Assembly (NCBI GenBank): GCA_003116995.1
Contig: BDSL01000116.1
Span: 124,001 to 188,000 of the forward strand
Reading direction: 5' to 3'
DNA length: 64,000 nucleotides
DNA from: Yamagishiella unicocca
Taxonomy: Eukaryota > Chlorophyta > Chlorophyceae > Chlamydomonadales > Volvocaceae
In this document: positions 53,412 to 64,000 of the stretch, in pieces
Position numbering within the stretch: position 1 is the first letter of the stretch
Layout: each line of letters opens with the position of its first letter
The notes under the pieces: generated by a model
What the model saw: only the letters and a program-made list of their open reading frames with translations
Databases searched by the model: none
What the model was told of the DNA's origin: nothing
Made by a program: the position numbers and the translations under genes

Positions 53412-55127
53412 ACGGCTGGCCTCCGAAGATACCTAGCAGCTGGGCTGGACGGATGCATGGCATCGTGCTTCGCTTTGACTTTGGGATTGGACGTCGCGAA
53501 TGCGGAATGGTGGTGGCGGTGGTGGTGGCGGACACGTCACGGCGTGATTGCGACGATTTGCATACGGTGGGTAGATTCCGCAGCCTGTCGGACGGAGTGT
53601 TACACACCGGTCAAGTGCAAGTTTTCTTGGTGGCACTGCGGTGGTTTTGTTTGTGTCTGTCGTTGGCGACGTGCATACGTCGTGTAGCGCGTGAATTGCC
53701 GTCTGCTCCTTGGTGGCGGCAAATGGGGCCGCGCAAGCAGCCGCACCGCTGGCGCATCACGACAGCCGCTGCAGGGGCCGCCTGCCGGCACCCGGACGAG
53801 GACGAGGAGGAGGGCGGCTGGGAGGAGGACGATGTGACACATGAGGAGCTATGCCCGGTGTTCGCGCATCCCGAATGGGGCGCGGGGGCATGGCTGCTCT
53901 TTCGCGCCGGGCGCCTCGGTCTCTTGTCGCCGGGCGAATCCATAGGTGTGACTTCATAGGTAGAGATGCACTGGCGTGCACGGCGGGTGGCATGCTTGTC
54001 ATGCCAAGCCACAGACGCTTGTTTACTCGGTAAGCTTTTTTCCGCCGTGTATAGGTTTACGTTCGTCGGACGCGGGACTCGTCTCCCAGTTGCTCGCAGG
54101 GCGGGCCTGAAGCAAGCGGGCCCTGCAGGTGGGCCGGCTCCGACTGAGTATGTAGTCTGGCCGGAGGGCCGGTCAGCTGGGTAGCCTTTGAGCATCAAAA
54201 GTGTTTTGTTGTAATTTTCGTAGGATGCCTCTTACGCGCCCAGTTTGGTCAGTGCGCTGGAAGAAGTTTGGGCTTGGGTGAGTCATAATCTCCTAGTGAC
54301 GCTGGTCCTTTTTGTAGAGTGCCGTCGAGACCATTCAAGCGGGATAGGGGGGAGACTAACAGTCGGCAGCCTGGCGGGTGCCTGGCTGTTCGCTCCCGCC
54401 GCGTGCGCCTGCATGATTCGCGCGCCAGTTGTATGACGTTTTGTCGGAGAGGGGCATCTCACCAGACAGCATGTTCCATAGCGATTTCCATGGTGTTGAA
54501 TGGCTCTGATGGCGGCTCCTGCCGTCTTACGTGTTCTTCAATAGCGAGGGGTTTGGACATGGTGCTGTTCATGAGGTTGATTTCCGCTGGACCACATGAC
54601 AAATTCACTCCGTATGTAAAGATACATCCACAGCCCGGTGTGACATATCCACGACTTTTCTGACGCAATCTTTACTCGACACTGTCGCCAGCGAAACCAC
54701 GTTGCCAAACACCGGCATAACGAAGCTGCAGTATGCGTGTGCGAGCCGCGAAAATTCACAGGCAACAGGAGGACCCGGCGCAGGACAGGTGACACCCCAG
54801 GTCTACCGTCCCAATTCCAACCACAGAACCTCCTCGAAAGCATCGTGGTTGGAGGTAAATTCGAGCTCGAATGAAAAAATGGAGGCGGCACGTGTGCATC
54901 AGTACGAATGCCGACGGTTGTCGTATCGGGACTGACAAAGCCATTTCTGGGCGGGGCCCCAGCGCGAAGCGCGTTCAGGGGGACCCGCCCCCTATCAGGC
55001 AACAAGCCAAGAGATTCGTTGCCCACAGAGTCTACTGCGGACAGGGCCACCACCGCGGCCACCCTACCGCCTGCAAACAAGCTCCTACATCACCATTCCA
55101 AGCCGCCCGCGCACGCCCACCTTGCCG
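53412..55127. other. Intergenic between convergent genes (branching enzyme 3' UTR side)
   Basis: No convincing exon. A TGTAA at 54210-54214 (+) is a candidate poly(A) signal about 800 nt after the branching enzyme stop. The remainder up to 55127 should include the 3' UTR of the minus-strand zinc-finger gene. Confidence 0.45.
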
Positions 55128-58100
55128 TCACCCATACGCCCCGCCTCCCATCGCCTGGTCCCCCTCATGTGCCTCACCCTGCCTCGGCACACCCCTGCCC
55201 GCGTGATTCGCATCACCGCCATCGTGAGCGGCAGCAAACGCAGCTGGGCTGCCCGCGACAGCAGGCACGGCTCCCCCCGCACCAGCTGGTCCGCCAGTAA
55301 TCGCCCGGAACCTCTGCTGCGCACGCGCCAACACATCGCCACGCAAACCTGACTGCCGCGCAAGCTCAAACATCCACAACACCTCCAGGGGAAGCCCAGG
55401 TTCCTGAGCACCTGCCGCAGCACCCGTTCGTGCGAGGACCGGGTCGGTCTGGGCGGGGCCGGCAACGGCCGCAGCAGCACCGGCAGCATCACCAGCGGCG
55501 TCAACAGCATCGGCAGCACCAGCAGCACCAGCACCAGCATCGGCAGCAGCACCAGCAGCATCCGAAGCATCAGCATCGGCAGCACCAGCATCATCAGAAG
55601 CATCATCAGAAGCATCACCAGAAGCATCATCAGAAGCACCAGCCGCGGTCACCTCGCCTGCCGCTGCGGCGTCGCTGTTTTGTGCGCGACCAGCATCAGC
55701 CACAGCGGCAGCATATTTGAGCTGGAATCCTCGCAACTTCTTTTGCTTCCGGGGGTAGTAGGGCCTCTTACACACACCAGCACCAGCCACGCCACCCCCA
55801 CCAGCACCAGCAGCGGTCACAAGAGCCACTGCTTCGGCCGCACTCCGCCGCAGGCCCAAATTTTTCAAGCGCAGCTCGGCGGACCCCGCGGTCTCTGCTG
55901 CTCGCCTCCACAGTCTCCACGCATAGCCGGCCTCCCGCACAGTGGCAGTGCGGACGCGAACGCGGGTGCTGTGAACTGCGCTGGCGCTGGCCGCCCCACT
56001 GGCCGCCGCACGGGCGACCGCACTCTCCGCCATCGCCGCGCGCTCGACAGCCAGACTGGTGAGCTGCACGGCGGCGGCTCTTGTCTTCGGCACCGTGTTG
56101 AGGTTCCTCCTGACCCACAGGTTACCCATGGGTCTCTCCGCAGCAGCCCAATCAGGCTGCCGTCCGGTAACCTGCTTGTGGCCTCCTGGCAGGGCGGCCA
56201 TGCGGCGAGACTCCCGTGCGAACGCGAATTGAATCACCTGGTGTGCGGTGTTGCGAGGCAGCGGGCGCCGGTGGGCCAGGGGCCGGAGGGCCGGAGGCGC
56301 GACGGCGCTACGACCGAGTGCGATGCCGGCGCGACCCAGTCCGTACGGAAAGCCGCTGCCGCCGCCGCCGCCGCCGCTGCCGATGCCGGCGGCGGCAGCC
56401 GCAGTGGAGGTGTGCGGGTCCAATGCCCGACAGGCGAGGCTCGGCGAGAGGAGGTCGAGCCGCGCGGAAGCGCTCGTAGCGGCGGCGGCGGCGGCGGCCG
56501 CGGCCGCGGCCGCGGCGGCGGCGGCGGCGGCGCTGGCGCCGCCGCCGGCAGGTGGTCCCTCGGTTGCGGCTTTCCGGGCGCTGGCTCGCAGAGCGGCACA
56601 CACTGCTTTGCATACCGCCGCATCCAGCACCCGTGGACCAGCCGCCTCCACACCCGCCGCGGACTGCAGAGCCGCGGCCGCCGCGGCCGCCGCCACCGCT
56701 TGCTGGTGCGCCGCCCGGGGCAGCCAGTGCAGGCTGCCCGTCGCAAGCAGCTGCTGGCCGGCGCGCTGACCCACGGGTCCGCCGAACTGCTCGGTCTCAG
56801 GGTGCAGCTGCTGGCGCAGGTGGTGGAGCAGCCACTCCCTGCTGCCGGGCTGCAGCACGGCACTGCAGCGCGCAGGAGGAGGCTGGGCGGCGCCGACCCG
56901 TTGGCGGAGGGACTCGATCGGCAGCAACACGGTCGGGTCCAGGCGTCGCCGCTTACCGAGCTCCGAAACCATGTAAGGCATGCCGATGGGGTGGTCCTGA
57001 AACGTGTCGCAAGGGGGGCAGCGCGGCCGCGGCGTGTGTGTGGGGTGTGTGGGGTGTGTGGGGGGGGGATGGTAGGGGTGGGGGGGTGGGGGGGTGCCCA
57101 AATGTGTTCCGTTGCGTTCCGTTGCGTTGGGGCTGGGGCTAGGTTGGGTTGCATTTGGTCTGTCTTGGTTGATCCCCCAGGCAGCGCGATGGGAGCTGCA
57201 GGCAGCCGCGCAATGCAGCTCGTGTGTTGCGTGAGGTACCCTCCTGCTACCCTCCTGCTACCCGCGTGGCACCATGATGCTATCATGATGCGGGGACGAC
57301 GCCCTCCGCCTAGCGGCACTGTCCGCGCCGCCCCTGGCTGACCTCTTCCGGCACCCCCCCCCCCCGGCGCTAGCACGCAGCTGCTCGGAGCAGCAGCAGC
57401 CTCTACTCCGCCCCAACCATCAGGAGAAACTGCCTTCTTGTATGCTTTGCTTTCGGCTGTGGGGTTGCGGTTGTGTTTGTTTTCGGTTGTGGGGTTGCGG
57501 TTGTCGGTGTCGTCGCCGCGGTTTCTCAGTAGCCAGGGCGGCGCGGGACGAGCCACGCGCTGGGAAAGGACGCTTGCCGGTTACGCTGGGTGACGTACAC
57601 TCGTATCCACGATAACGATCTGTATGCGGGCTGGGATGAAGCCGGGCCTCGATGCGGTTTGCCCCAATTTCTCCCATTTCCACCTCACACGCCAATGAAT
57701 GCATTAGTTTGTTTCGCTCCCTCCAGCACACCGCCGACAGGCCGCATCCACAGGTTGCCCGGTAGTCGCCCCTGGTTCTCCGGCATGCACACTGCACACC
57801 CAAACGCGTGCCCCCAAAACCATTCGCCGGCTAGTCCTACCCTATTTAAACACATTAGGCACGTTTCCTAGGTCGTGCAACCGGGGTCTTACCTCCCCCG
57901 GCCCCCACCGGAACCCTTCAGTCCGACCAGCCGGCCCCCCCGAGGTCTGCCCACCTGCACCGTATCTGGCTCGTTATCATGCACCACAACCTTGGGTCGC
58001 AGCAGCTCCAGGGGGGGGAGCACCCCGGACGGGCTTTCCGACTCAATCCGAATTGGGATACGGCCTATGCCTTCCATATCCGGTTGTCTGGGCACCGCGT

Positions 58101-61100
58101 GTGGGTCGCCCAACGCCAGATCGATGGCCCCCCACTGCTCGTCGGTGATCTCGGGGGGAGCCTGCCAGCCCAAGGGCGAAAGCGGCGTCGGGCGGGGGCG
58201 GGGCCGGGAAGGAGCGTGCGTGCGTGCGTGCGTGTGTGGGGGGGGGGCGGCGGGGGGTACAGAACAGAACCGGTTACTCGACATGGGAAGTGTAGCTGCT
58301 GGTGCATAGCCTTCGGACACCGGGGCGCGAGGGCATGCTACTGGACTTGGGTTGACTGCCGCAAAAACTGTGTGTGGGGGGGAGGGCCTAAAACCCGGTT
58401 ACACGACATGGGTGAAATAGCTGGCGCGTTGGCTTTGGCATGTGTGGGTGGGTGGGGGAAATGGGGGGCTGACAACACCGTACTGTTACAACAGCGAAAG
58501 CGTAAGTTGGGCGGTCTTAACTTCCCAACCAACAAGAAGGCGAAGGCGAAGGCGAAGGAGAGAAGCGCAAACCCAAGGCTTCGCGAAGACCCGGCCCCTC
58601 GCCACAAACTACCAGGGAAGGTGGGTGTCATCAGTCCTGTGCCTTGTGCGCCGTACACGGGTGCGACACGTACCTCCCGCGGGAGTCGATACACGAGCGG
58701 CCACTCCAGGCTGCGCATGAACTCCATCACCATGTGGCTCGCAGCCTCCGCCGCCCGCGCCACCGACGAAGACTGCGACGACGACACGGCCTCTGCCGGG
58801 ATCAGAGCCGCCAGCTGCGCCCTCGCCTCCGACCCCACCGGTGCCTCTGCCGGGGCCGCCGCCCCCACCTCCTCCGGCAGCAGCGACCTCGGGCGGCCGC
58901 CAGCTGCCGCCGCCGCTTCCTGAGCCGCGGTAGCCGCCTCGACGGCCTCGATGGCGGTGGCAGCTGCCCGGTGCAGCCGGCGGAAGGCAAGAGGCAGGTG
59001 CCAGTTCCCCCCGCCCTCCACGTCAGCCACCAGCGCACCATCACGTCGTAACGCAGCAGCAGCAGCAACATGGATCCCGTCGCGGCCGCCGCCGGCGGCA
59101 GCGCCGGCGCCGCTGCCGCCGGCGGCGCCGGCGGCGGCGTCCTCCAGTCCGCGATCCCCCTCCGTCGCCACCAGCGCCGATGTGTCCGGGGCGCCCACCG
59201 GCGGCGGCGGGTGCAGGATCTGCTGCCCCGGCCACGCGTAGGCTCCGGAGCTGCGTACGACAGAAACCAGCGGGTCGTCGACGTCAGCCTCGTCGCGCTG
59301 GGGGCCGGGGCCGGGTCCGGGCCCGGGGAGGGCTGGAGGCACCGGCCGCGGCGGGAGGTGCGAGTGGAGCATGGCGGTGGCGGCTCGCTGCATGAGTGCC
59401 ACGTAAGCGTCTGACGTGATCTCCCGCTGGCTCAGCTCCGTCACCACGCGGGAGCCGGCGGCGGCGGCGCCGGCGGCGGCGGCGGTAAAGCCGCCGGCGG
59501 CACCCGGGGGTCCGGGTGCAGCTCGACACATGTAGTCGTACACCTGGCGGCGCCAGCGGCGGGGACGGGGGGTTCGAGGGAAACCCGTGGATGTCCGAAA
59601 AAAACGTTTAAAACAGAAGTTTTGAGATGCATGCGGGAGAACTGGGTTGGGGATACGAAAGCCGAAGGTCGTAAAAAACGGGGGGGGGGAGGGCGGTTAC
59701 AGAAAAGAACCGGTCACTTGACGTGGGACGTGTAGAGCTGGTGCACAGCCGGGGACGGGGGGAAAGGGGCAACCCGCGAAGGCGGAGGGAAGGGTGGTTG
59801 TGTTGGTTGTGTAACTGGCCGTGAGTTGCGTTGGCGCGTGTTCCTGAAGAAACGGGAGTGAGTAAGCTGGGCGTGGGAGTAAGTTTGTTTCGTGGCAGCG
59901 AGTGACCCACCACCACCCATGAAGGGGCTGCACACTTCCCACCTGGCGCGGTGTTACTGTGGCCAGGTCGTGACGGTCGAGTGCCTCCGAAACCAGCTGC
60001 CGCAGCCAGCCATCGGGACCGTCCAGCCGGCTCGTGCCGCATGCGGTGCAGCTGCGTGGGTGGGTGCGGCTGCAGCCCGCCTCGTTCACAGTGCCGCAAG
60101 GGACCTTCCTGCGGGTAGCGCGGGTTACAACAAAAGAACCGGTAACGCGACTGGGGTAATGTAGTTGGTGCATAGCCTTCATACTTCGGAACGCGCGCGC
60201 ATGCTACTGGACGGCCACACAGACGGACGCGACGACGGTAGCGGGGGGTTCGAGGGGGGGGTGCGAGGAAGACCCGTGTACGAAGGAAAACCGTTTAGGA
60301 CAAGCGTTTCGAGATGCACGCTGGAGAACTTGGGTGAGGATTTGCATGAGCGCGGGGCAGCAGGCAGCAGGCAGCAGGCAGCAGGCGCACCTCCATTGGT
60401 AGAAGGTCTCCGGGTCCCGCTGCCACACTTGTGCCTTGCAGACCCAGGTGGGGGGCGCCGGGGGCTCCAGCAGCCACATCGCCGCAGCCGCCCGCTGGCC
60501 CGGGGTGGCGGCGGGCAGGTGTCGCGGAAGACAGCCGCCGCCGCCGGAGCTGGCGGGCAGCGGGAGCGGCAGCGCCGCTGCCAGGGGCATGTCGGCTGCG
60601 CGCGGTGGGAGGGCGGGGGGTGACGGGGGGGCCACAGGGCAACATGCGAGGGAGGGGGTCTGTGAGCCTAGCTGCAGGAGGAGTTTCGAGGACGAGTGGC
60701 AGCAGGAGGAGTGGCAGGTAGGTTAGCCGCCGCGCCGCCCCGCCCACGGCCCCAGTGCCGCCCACTCACCACCAACCACCACCAACCACCCCGCCCATCC
60801 GCCTCCTGCACCGCGACACAGCGGCCGCAGGGGATGCCTTTCTCTAAAACCCTAAACCCTAAACCCTAAACCCTAAACCTCACACCCTAAACCCTAATCC
60901 CTAATCCCTAAATCCTAAACCCCCCGGCGACCCACCGTCCAGCCCTGGAGGCACCAGCTGGTGCAGCTCCGACAGCGGCCTCTCGCGACCCGACATGACG
61001 CCGCCGCCCCCGGGTGGTGCGTGGTTGTGCTCGCCGCCCTCGCCCCCGCTGATCACCCACACTCTCAGCCCGCTGGCGGCCAGCTGATCTGGCCGCATGC

Positions 61101-63162
61101 CCCCGGGCAGCAGCCCCGGGCGGCGGATGCGCTTCACTGCGCTGCAGCCGGGGTGCGCGCAGCGGAGCGTGTCCTGAGGGGGAGCAGGGGCGGCGGGTCG
61201 GGGAGGGAGCAGGGGCGGTGGGGGGGTGGGTCGGGGAGGGAGCAGGGGCGGTGGTCGATGGGTCGGTGGGTCGGGGAAGGAGCAGGGGGCAGGGGAGGGG
61301 TAGCGAGGGAACATGTGTGCCGCAAAGGTGGGTCGGTGGGTCGGTCAGCGCAGCCCGGAGAAACCCGAGGGCACACGTGTCAAGAGGCCGCTGCCAGCAT
61401 GTAGCCTCTTTAGGAGCCAGTAGGTCAGATGCGAGCGCGGTACGGCACGCCGGTGTGTGTGTGTCAGTGGCTGCACGCGGTCGCGTGGAGGGGGATGAGC
61501 GGCATCGGGCTAGCTGCGTCAGCTGCTTCGTCGAGTGCACCCCGAAAGCCGATCGGGACGACTGCCCCAGACCCCACCAGGCAAGGCTGCTGTGCAGGAG
61601 CCCTTCGCAATCTGGTTGTGGTGATGGTTGTGGTTGTGGTTGTGGTGGTGCTGCTGCTGCAACACCCAAACAGCACTCAAAACCAAAGGACGATGCACCA
61701 TGTTTCGCTGCCCCCATTGACGCGCTTTGCGCCACCCGCCCCGCCACTGCCGCCACTGCCCCCAGCCCCCTCGCCGCCGCGCCGACGCGCCACTGCCGCC
61801 AGCCCCACCTCCCAGTATGCGAACCGCCGCCGCCGCCGCCACCAGCGCCGCCGCCTCCTCGCGTGCTTCTGCTCGGCCCGCCCGCCGCAGGGTTGGCGGG
61901 GGGGCTGCGGGGGTTCTTGCTCACTGGCAGGGTAGCCCCGGTTGTAGGTGAGGACAGCGGGGGGGAGTTTCCAGCTGCGAGGCACGAAGCCAGGCGGGAG
62001 GGGGGCGGCAAGACATGACCCGGTTACTTGGTGGGTAGGAAAACGGCGGGGGGGGGGTGAGCAGACACCCCAGCCGGTTGGGGGGCGACGGTGGGTAGCC
62101 GGGGGTTGCAAGGGAAACCCGTGTATGGGGTAGCCGGGGGTTGCAAGGGAAACCCGTGTATGGGGTAGCCGGGGGTTGCAAGGGAAACCCGTGTATGGGG
62201 GTTACATAATAGAACCGGTAACGTGACTGGGGGAATGTAGTGGGTGCACAGCCTTCGGACACCGGGACAGAGGGGGGAGGATTTCACCGCCAAGCCGCGC
62301 TACTCCAGGCGGGTATGTGGCGGCAAGTGAGGGGGGGGGGGTCAATCCAGGGAGGGGGTAATGCACGGGGGTGGCGAGGATCGGGTGGCGGTGCGGGCGG
62401 GGTAGGCGGGGGAGGCGGGGTGGGGCGAGAAGACCCGGTTGCACACGACACGTGTTGAGACGGAGGGCAGAAGCTGGTGAGCTGCGAGGGACGTGCCGTG
62501 CCGGATGACCGGGTGCTGTACGGCACCGAGGACTCGGCGCCGCTGGGACAGCCTGGGGGAGCTTCGACCGGGACGGCCGTGAGGGGGGTGAGTGGGCGTT
62601 GGCTGCCCAAACCGCCAAACCGCAACCGCCACCTCCAACCGCAACCATGACCCGTCCCTTCCCCGTTCCAACTAACATACCCAGTAGGACCCCGGCAAGA
62701 GCCCCAGTCTTGACGCCGCTCAGCAGTACGACACCGTACTGACACGTACGGGGCGGCCACTTACAAGTACTCGTCGAAGTACGCTGTGCTGGCCGGCTCC
62801 AGGGTGATGACGTCATTGGGGCTCACACTCGTGTCGTACGTTGGATCCGGAATTGGCATCAGCTCGTCCACCGCCCGCATCTTGGGCGGCCGCCTCGGCT
62901 CCTTGGGGCCGGGGGGGGGCTCGGGCGCAGCGACACCGCCGCCGCCGCCGTCGCCGTCGCCATCGCCGCTGCCGCTGCCGCCGCCGCCGCTGCCGTCACC
63001 GCCGCTGCCGCCACCGCCTTCTTCCCCTTCCTCCCGCTGCTCGCCCTGCGCTTCCCCCTCCGCAGCGCCGCCGCCTACAGTGACTTCATAGTCGCTACCG
63101 CTACTGCCATTACTCATGTCACTGCTGCTAGTAGTGCTGCCGCCGGCGCTGTCCTCGCCGCC

Positions 63163-63195
<33 letters not shown>

Positions 63196-64000
63196 AGTGC
63201 CAGCATCACCGTCGCCGCCGCCGCCAGTGCCAGCATCACCGTCGCCGCTGCCGCCAGCGCCAACATCGCCGCCGCCACCGTCGCGCCTGTTGCTAGCCTC
63301 ATCAGCGCCGGGCTCATCATCGCTGCTGCCGCTGCTGCTACTGCTACTGCCACTGCTGCTACTACTGCTACTGCTACTACGGCCGCTGGGGCCCCTATCG
63401 CTGCTGCTACTACTGCTGGGGAGCGATGCGCCCCTGCTGCTGCCACTGCGCTTCTCCTTTCCCTTCTTGCTGCCACCGCTGCCCTCGTCTTTGCTGTCGC
63501 TGTCGCTACTGTCGGACTCCTCACTACTACTGCTACTGCTACTACTGCCGCTACTGCTACTACTACCGCTTCTGCTGTTGTCACTGCTGCTACTGCTGCC
63601 GCTACTGCTGCTACTGCTGCTACTGCTGCTGCTGCTACGGCCCTGGCTGCCGGACCCACTTGCTCTGGCGCCCTTGCCGCCGCCGCCGCTCGTGCCGACG
63701 CTCATATCGTCACCGCCGCCACCGCTGCTCGACCTCCCCGACCTGCCGCCGCCGGGCTCAGCCACCAGATCCCCCTCACGAGGGGGAAGTTCGCCTCTGT
63801 TGGCCGCACCCCCGCCGCCGCCGCCGCCGCCGCCGCCGCCATCGGCACCCGCGACTGCCCCCGCCGCGCCCGCGCCGGCGGGGTTTCCTGGGATCGCCGC
63901 CGCCGCCGCCATCGCCGCCGTCAGCGCCGCCGCCAAGCCCCGCCTCGCCTCCCGCCGCGTCACCCTCGCGCCCTCCCGGGCGACCATCTGTGCGTACGAC
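55128..64000 (-). CDS. Large low-complexity protein with WRKY/FLYWCH-like zinc motif (5' end outside window)
   Basis: Nine in-phase exons: 64000/63987-62765, 61974-61925, 61656-61541, 61173-60936, 60595-60391, 60108-59943, 59543-58674, 58161-57955, 56996-55128 (stop). From the Met at 63987 this gives 1,647 aa; that Met follows ACAG, so upstream exons are likely. The N-terminal ~400 residues are Gly/Ser/Asp-rich, nuclear-type low complexity, ending PNDVITLEPASTAYFDEY. Residues 464-514 carry C468-x4-C473 (LRCAHPGCSAVKR) and H512-N-H514 (GGEHNHAPP), the zinc-ligand layout of WRKY, FLYWCH and Mutator-type transposase fingers. No WRKYGQK heptad is visible. A second Cys cluster (C615, C623, C631, C634) precedes a helix ending TPRQVYDYM, reminiscent of the segment after such fingers in Mutator-like proteins. 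The rest is Ala-rich with basic patches (KRPYYPRKQKKLRGF). No DDE catalytic domain is recognisable. It is probably DNA-binding and nuclear. The two small exons near 61.5-62 kb are the least certain. Confidence 0.65.
58261..58360 (+). repeat. Family A, long copy
   Basis: GAACCGGTTACTCGACATGG, GTGTAGCTGCTGGTGCATAG, CCTTCGGACACCGGGGCGCG, then GCATGCTACTGGACTTGGGT. It lies in an intron of the zinc-finger gene. A shorter copy (ACCCGGTTACACGACATGGG) follows at about 58386-58440. Confidence 0.85.
59566..59680 (+). repeat. Family B, long copy
   Basis: GGTTCGAGGGAAACCCGTGG, ATGTCCGAAAAAAACG, TTTTGAGATGCATGCGGGAG, AACTGGGTTGGGGATACGAA, then AGCCGAAGGTCGTAA. It aligns end to end with the inverted copy at 32660-32783. 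Confidence 0.85.
59694..59750 (+). repeat. Family A copy immediately after a family B copy
   Basis: GGTTACAGAAAAGAACCGGT, CACTTGACGTGGGACGTGTA, then GAGCTGGTGCACAGCC. Confidence 0.8.
60124..60216 (+). repeat. Family A, long copy followed by family B
   Basis: GTTACAACAAAAGAACCGGT, AACGCGACTGGGGTAATGTA, GTTGGTGCATAGCCTTC, then GCATGCTACTGGACGGCC. Family B starts 28 bp later (60244). Confidence 0.85.
60244..60345 (+). repeat. Family B copy
   Basis: GGGGTTCGAGG, GAAGACCCGTGTACG, AAAACCGTTTAGGACAAGCG, TTTCGAGATGCACGCTGGAG, then AACTTGGGTGAGGA. Confidence 0.8.
60845..60922. repeat. Interstitial plant-type telomere repeat (CCCTAAA)n
   Basis: About ten copies of CCCTAAA with a few variants (CCCTAAT, CACACCCTAAA). 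It lies within an intron of the zinc-finger gene, 14 bp from the donor of the exon ending at 60936, so the transcript reads (TTTAGGG)n there. Confidence 0.95.
62092..62196. repeat. 35-bp tandem repeat, three copies, containing a family B fragment
   Basis: The unit is GGGGTAGCCGGGGGTTGCAA followed by GGGAAACCCGTGTAT, with starts near 62092, 62127 and 62162. Its second half matches the family B start. A family A copy (62201-62270) follows directly. Confidence 0.92.
62201..62270 (+). repeat. Family A copy
   Basis: GTTACATAATAGAACCGGTA, ACGTGACTGGGGGAATGTAG, then TGGGTGCACAGCCTTCGGAC and ACCGGGACAG. Confidence 0.85.

Noticed and set aside
55680..57341. Plus-strand open frame of 553 codons
   Set aside because: It is antisense to the last exon of the zinc-finger gene and lacks any recognisable domain.
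61936..62760. Extra exon at about 62,555-62,430 (LSQRRRVLGAVQHP)
   Set aside because: It has a possible acceptor and fits the phase, but no good donor; the exon at 61974-61925 (WKLPPAVLTYNRGYP) has both sites and fits in phase.

Overview
The window looks like nuclear DNA of a volvocine or chlamydomonadalean green alga. It is GC-rich, genes are split into many short exons with GT-AG introns (two are GC-AG), and TGTAA-type poly(A) signals are present. Introns are packed with minisatellites, there is a plant-type (TTTAGGG)n interstitial array, and the gene set fits: a plant-type starch branching enzyme, a MATE transporter, a PAN/apple-domain protein and an animal-like four-domain voltage-gated cation channel. 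I rebuilt gene models by hand from splice sites, reading-frame phase and family motifs. For the MATE, channel, coiled-coil, PAN and branching-enzyme genes the exon lengths sum to an exact multiple of three with no internal stop.

Layout, left to right. (1) 1-931 (+): 3' end of an unrecognised coiled-coil protein. (2) 2266-5472 (-): complete MATE transporter, 6 exons, 513 aa, lying between two direct copies of a ~75 bp repeat. (3) 5473-9516: no gene I can support. (4) 9517-36231 (-): one 33-exon gene for a ~3,905-aa four-domain channel with EF-hand-like and IQ-like C-terminal elements, a ~1,170-aa II-III linker and an unusual predicted selectivity filter (T/E/N/D). (5) 38167-41042 (-): 226-aa coiled-coil protein, divergent from (6) 41499-44110 (+): 263-aa membrane-anchored PAN/apple-like protein. 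(7) 45671-53411 (+): starch branching enzyme, 19 exons, 871 aa, plastid starch synthesis. (8) 55128-63987 and beyond (-): 5'-truncated large low-complexity nuclear-type protein with a C-x4-C...H-x-H zinc-binding motif like those of WRKY/FLYWCH/Mutator-type proteins.

The genes do not form a pathway. They share a structural contrast instead. Introns of the channel and of the right-hand zinc-finger gene are full of G-runs, minisatellites and at least three families of short dispersed repeats (A, B and C below). The 36-55 kb block (coiled-coil, PAN and branching-enzyme genes) has more ordinary sequence and no clear copy of these families.

The best candidate for new biology is the channel. Its overall plan is that of a Cav/Nav-type alpha subunit, but two of the four filter positions that are normally acidic are Thr and Asn.
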